A DNA stretch of 7,345 nucleotides from an uncultured Clostridia bacterium (GTDB taxonomy: Bacteria > Bacillota_A > Clostridia > Christensenellales > Aristaeellaceae). The notes below the pieces were generated by a model, which did not search any database, was not told the origin of the DNA, and saw nothing but the letters and a program-made list of their open reading frames with translations. Location of the stretch: assembly GCA_934645275.1 (NCBI GenBank), contig CAKUDW010000095.1:1-7345 (forward strand), given 5' to 3'. Below are positions 6,420-7,345 of the stretch, one piece after another. The position numbers and the translations under genes are program-made. Position 1 is the stretch's first letter. Each line of letters opens with the position of its first letter.

Positions 6420-7139
6420 TTACAACTCGTCCACGAAATATACGTATTCCAGTGAACGCAGCGCCTCGATGATTTCATTGTGGCGCTTGTATTTTTTCAG
6501 CTCTGCACTGGTGATGGTAATGGAGATGGAGTACACGCTCAGGCCGGAATTGAGGTAGGCGGGGTTGGATTCGATGTCGTCTATCTTCAGGCCGAGCTGG
6601 CGAATGGTGGTCACAAAGTCCTGCAAATTCAGCCGATCCTTCAATTCCAGATGGATTTCGAAGTGATTGCTGCGATCCTTCAGATAGGCCTCGAACGTGG
6701 GGAATAGCGACAGGCAGCAAATCAGCGCGGCAAAGCCCGCCAGCGCCATCATGTACAGACCCGCGCCCAACGCCAGCCCGATTACGCCGCTGGCCCAGAG
6801 CCCAACAGAAGTGGTTAACCCCTTGATCTGGCTTTTGGATGAGAACAGAATGGAGTTCGAGCTGATAATTGCCACGCCGATGAGCATGGCGGCGCTGAGA
6901 ATCGGATAACCCGTCAGGCACATGTCCAGCGTCATGGCGATGGCGCAGGACATGCACACCAGCATAAACGTGCGCAGACCGGCGGCATGGCGCTTGGTAG
7001 CGCGTTCGCAGCCAATGACGGCGCCGAAAATCATCGCCAGCACGATGCGCAGCAGTACTGACGCGGGGCCGACTTCGCCTGACCACGCGCCCAACAGCGC
7101 GGCGATGGGATCGGAAATATTGGAAAGCAGGTTCGTCAT
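6420..7139 (-). CDS. MgtC/SapB-family membrane protein
   Basis: A 239-residue inner-membrane protein of the MgtC/SapB family. The N-terminal half has about five hydrophobic segments (near 26-44, 56-76, 80-100, 109-129 and 131-147). It carries the family signatures GAVIGCERATKRHAAGLRTF (39-58) and IKGLTTSVGLWASGVIGLAL (105-124). The C-terminal part (about 157-239) is a soluble alpha/beta region with the look of the ACT-like regulatory domain found in longer MgtC relatives. Characterised members are linked to magnesium limitation, acid stress and inhibition of the F-type ATPase in intracellular pathogens. Many homologues in non-pathogens have no known role, so no specific function or gene symbol is assigned. 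The ATG at 7139 follows GGGAGG with eight bases spacing and lies 4 bp after the preceding gene, so the two are probably co-transcribed. Five cysteines (44, 62, 65, 74 and two adjacent at 141-142) cluster in or near membrane segments. Confidence 0.9.
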   Translation of the reverse strand: MTNLLSNISDPIAALLGAWSGEVGPASVLLRIVLAMIFGAVIGCERATKRHAAGLRTFMLVCMSCAIAMTLDMCLTGYPILSAAMLIGVAIISSNSILFSSKSQIKGLTTSVGLWASGVIGLALGAGLYMMALAGFAALICCLSLFPTFEAYLKDRSNHFEIHLELKDRLNLQDFVTTIRQLGLKIDDIESNPAYLNSGLSVYSISITITSAELKKYKRHNEIIEALRSLEYVYFVDEL

Positions 7140-7143
7140 AGCG

Positions 7144-7345
7144 TTATCCTCCCTTTCTCCGGCTCATCAGCCGGCTGCGCGGGCGTAAGCCCTCGAATTC
7201 GTATTGCTCCATGGCAGCCTGGGTAAAGGCTTGTTCTTCCTCGGAAACGGGTGGCGGGCTGTGTACCGGCAGCTCCTTTTGAATTCGCTGAATCCGCTCA
7301 ATCAGCTTTTCAAGTTCGGTTTTGGGGCGGTTATCCTCGGTCAGC
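7144..7345 (-). CDS. C-terminal part of an unrecognised protein, 5' end beyond the window
   Basis: Reading inward from the right edge, one minus-strand frame (first full codon at 7344) stays open for 66 residues to a TAA at 7146-7144. It begins LTEDNRPKTELEKLIERIQR. Residues 9-25 have heptad spacing typical of a short coiled coil. A proline-rich break (HSPPP) follows, then an acidic helix, and the protein ends in a strongly basic tail, GLRPRSRLMSRRKGG. No domain or family is recognisable from this fragment and no start is visible inside the window. The four-base gap to the MgtC-like gene, whose ribosome binding site lies within this gene's last codons, indicates an operon and probably coupled translation. 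The frame is supported by that tight spacing and by codon use like its GC-rich neighbours. Function is unknown. Confidence 0.7.
   Translation of the reverse strand, partial: LTEDNRPKTELEKLIERIQRIQKELPVHSPPPVSEEEQAFTQAAMEQYEFEGLRPRSRLMSRRKGG

Overview
The window suggests a Bacillota (Firmicutes) chromosome, probably a clostridial lineage of moderately high GC. The main reasons are a complete T-box riboswitch with a canonical antiterminator/terminator pair, strong AGGAGG-type ribosome binding sites, consensus sigma-A promoters and a long glutamine-dependent NAD synthetase. No species can be named from the sequence alone.

Layout. Positions 1-852 (minus) hold the first 284 codons of an unrecognised protein that runs off the left edge. 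It is clearly more AT-rich than its neighbours and has its own promoter at 972-1000. A rho-independent terminator at 1031-1082 separates it from a three-gene minus-strand operon (3840/3741 down to 1105). The operon encodes the substrate-binding protein, permease and ATPase of a TrpXYZ-type ABC importer. Its leader (about 4150 to 3870) is a T-box. The specifier codon reads UGG and the antiterminator bulge reads UGGC, which fits the G73 discriminator of tRNA-Trp, so uncharged tRNA-Trp should switch on tryptophan uptake. A near-perfect promoter (TTGACA, 17 bp, TATAAT) with an AT-rich upstream tract drives it.

A divergent promoter at 4239-4266 drives nadE (4305-6200, plus), the two-domain glutamine-dependent NAD synthetase. 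The 6201-6419 gap has several hairpins and ends in a bidirectional terminator serving nadE and the convergent gene on the right. That gene (7139-6420, minus) is an MgtC/SapB-family membrane protein. It lies 4 bp after the end of another edge-truncated gene (7144-7345, minus) that encodes a charged, coiled-coil-like C-terminus of unknown function.

Most of the window is ordinary core metabolism and transport. The points most worth a second look are the unrecognised AT-rich gene with an LPK[IV]-type repeat tract, the two competing in-frame starts of the binding protein, and the Trp assignment of the T-box. I see no mobile element, CRISPR array, tRNA or rRNA gene.
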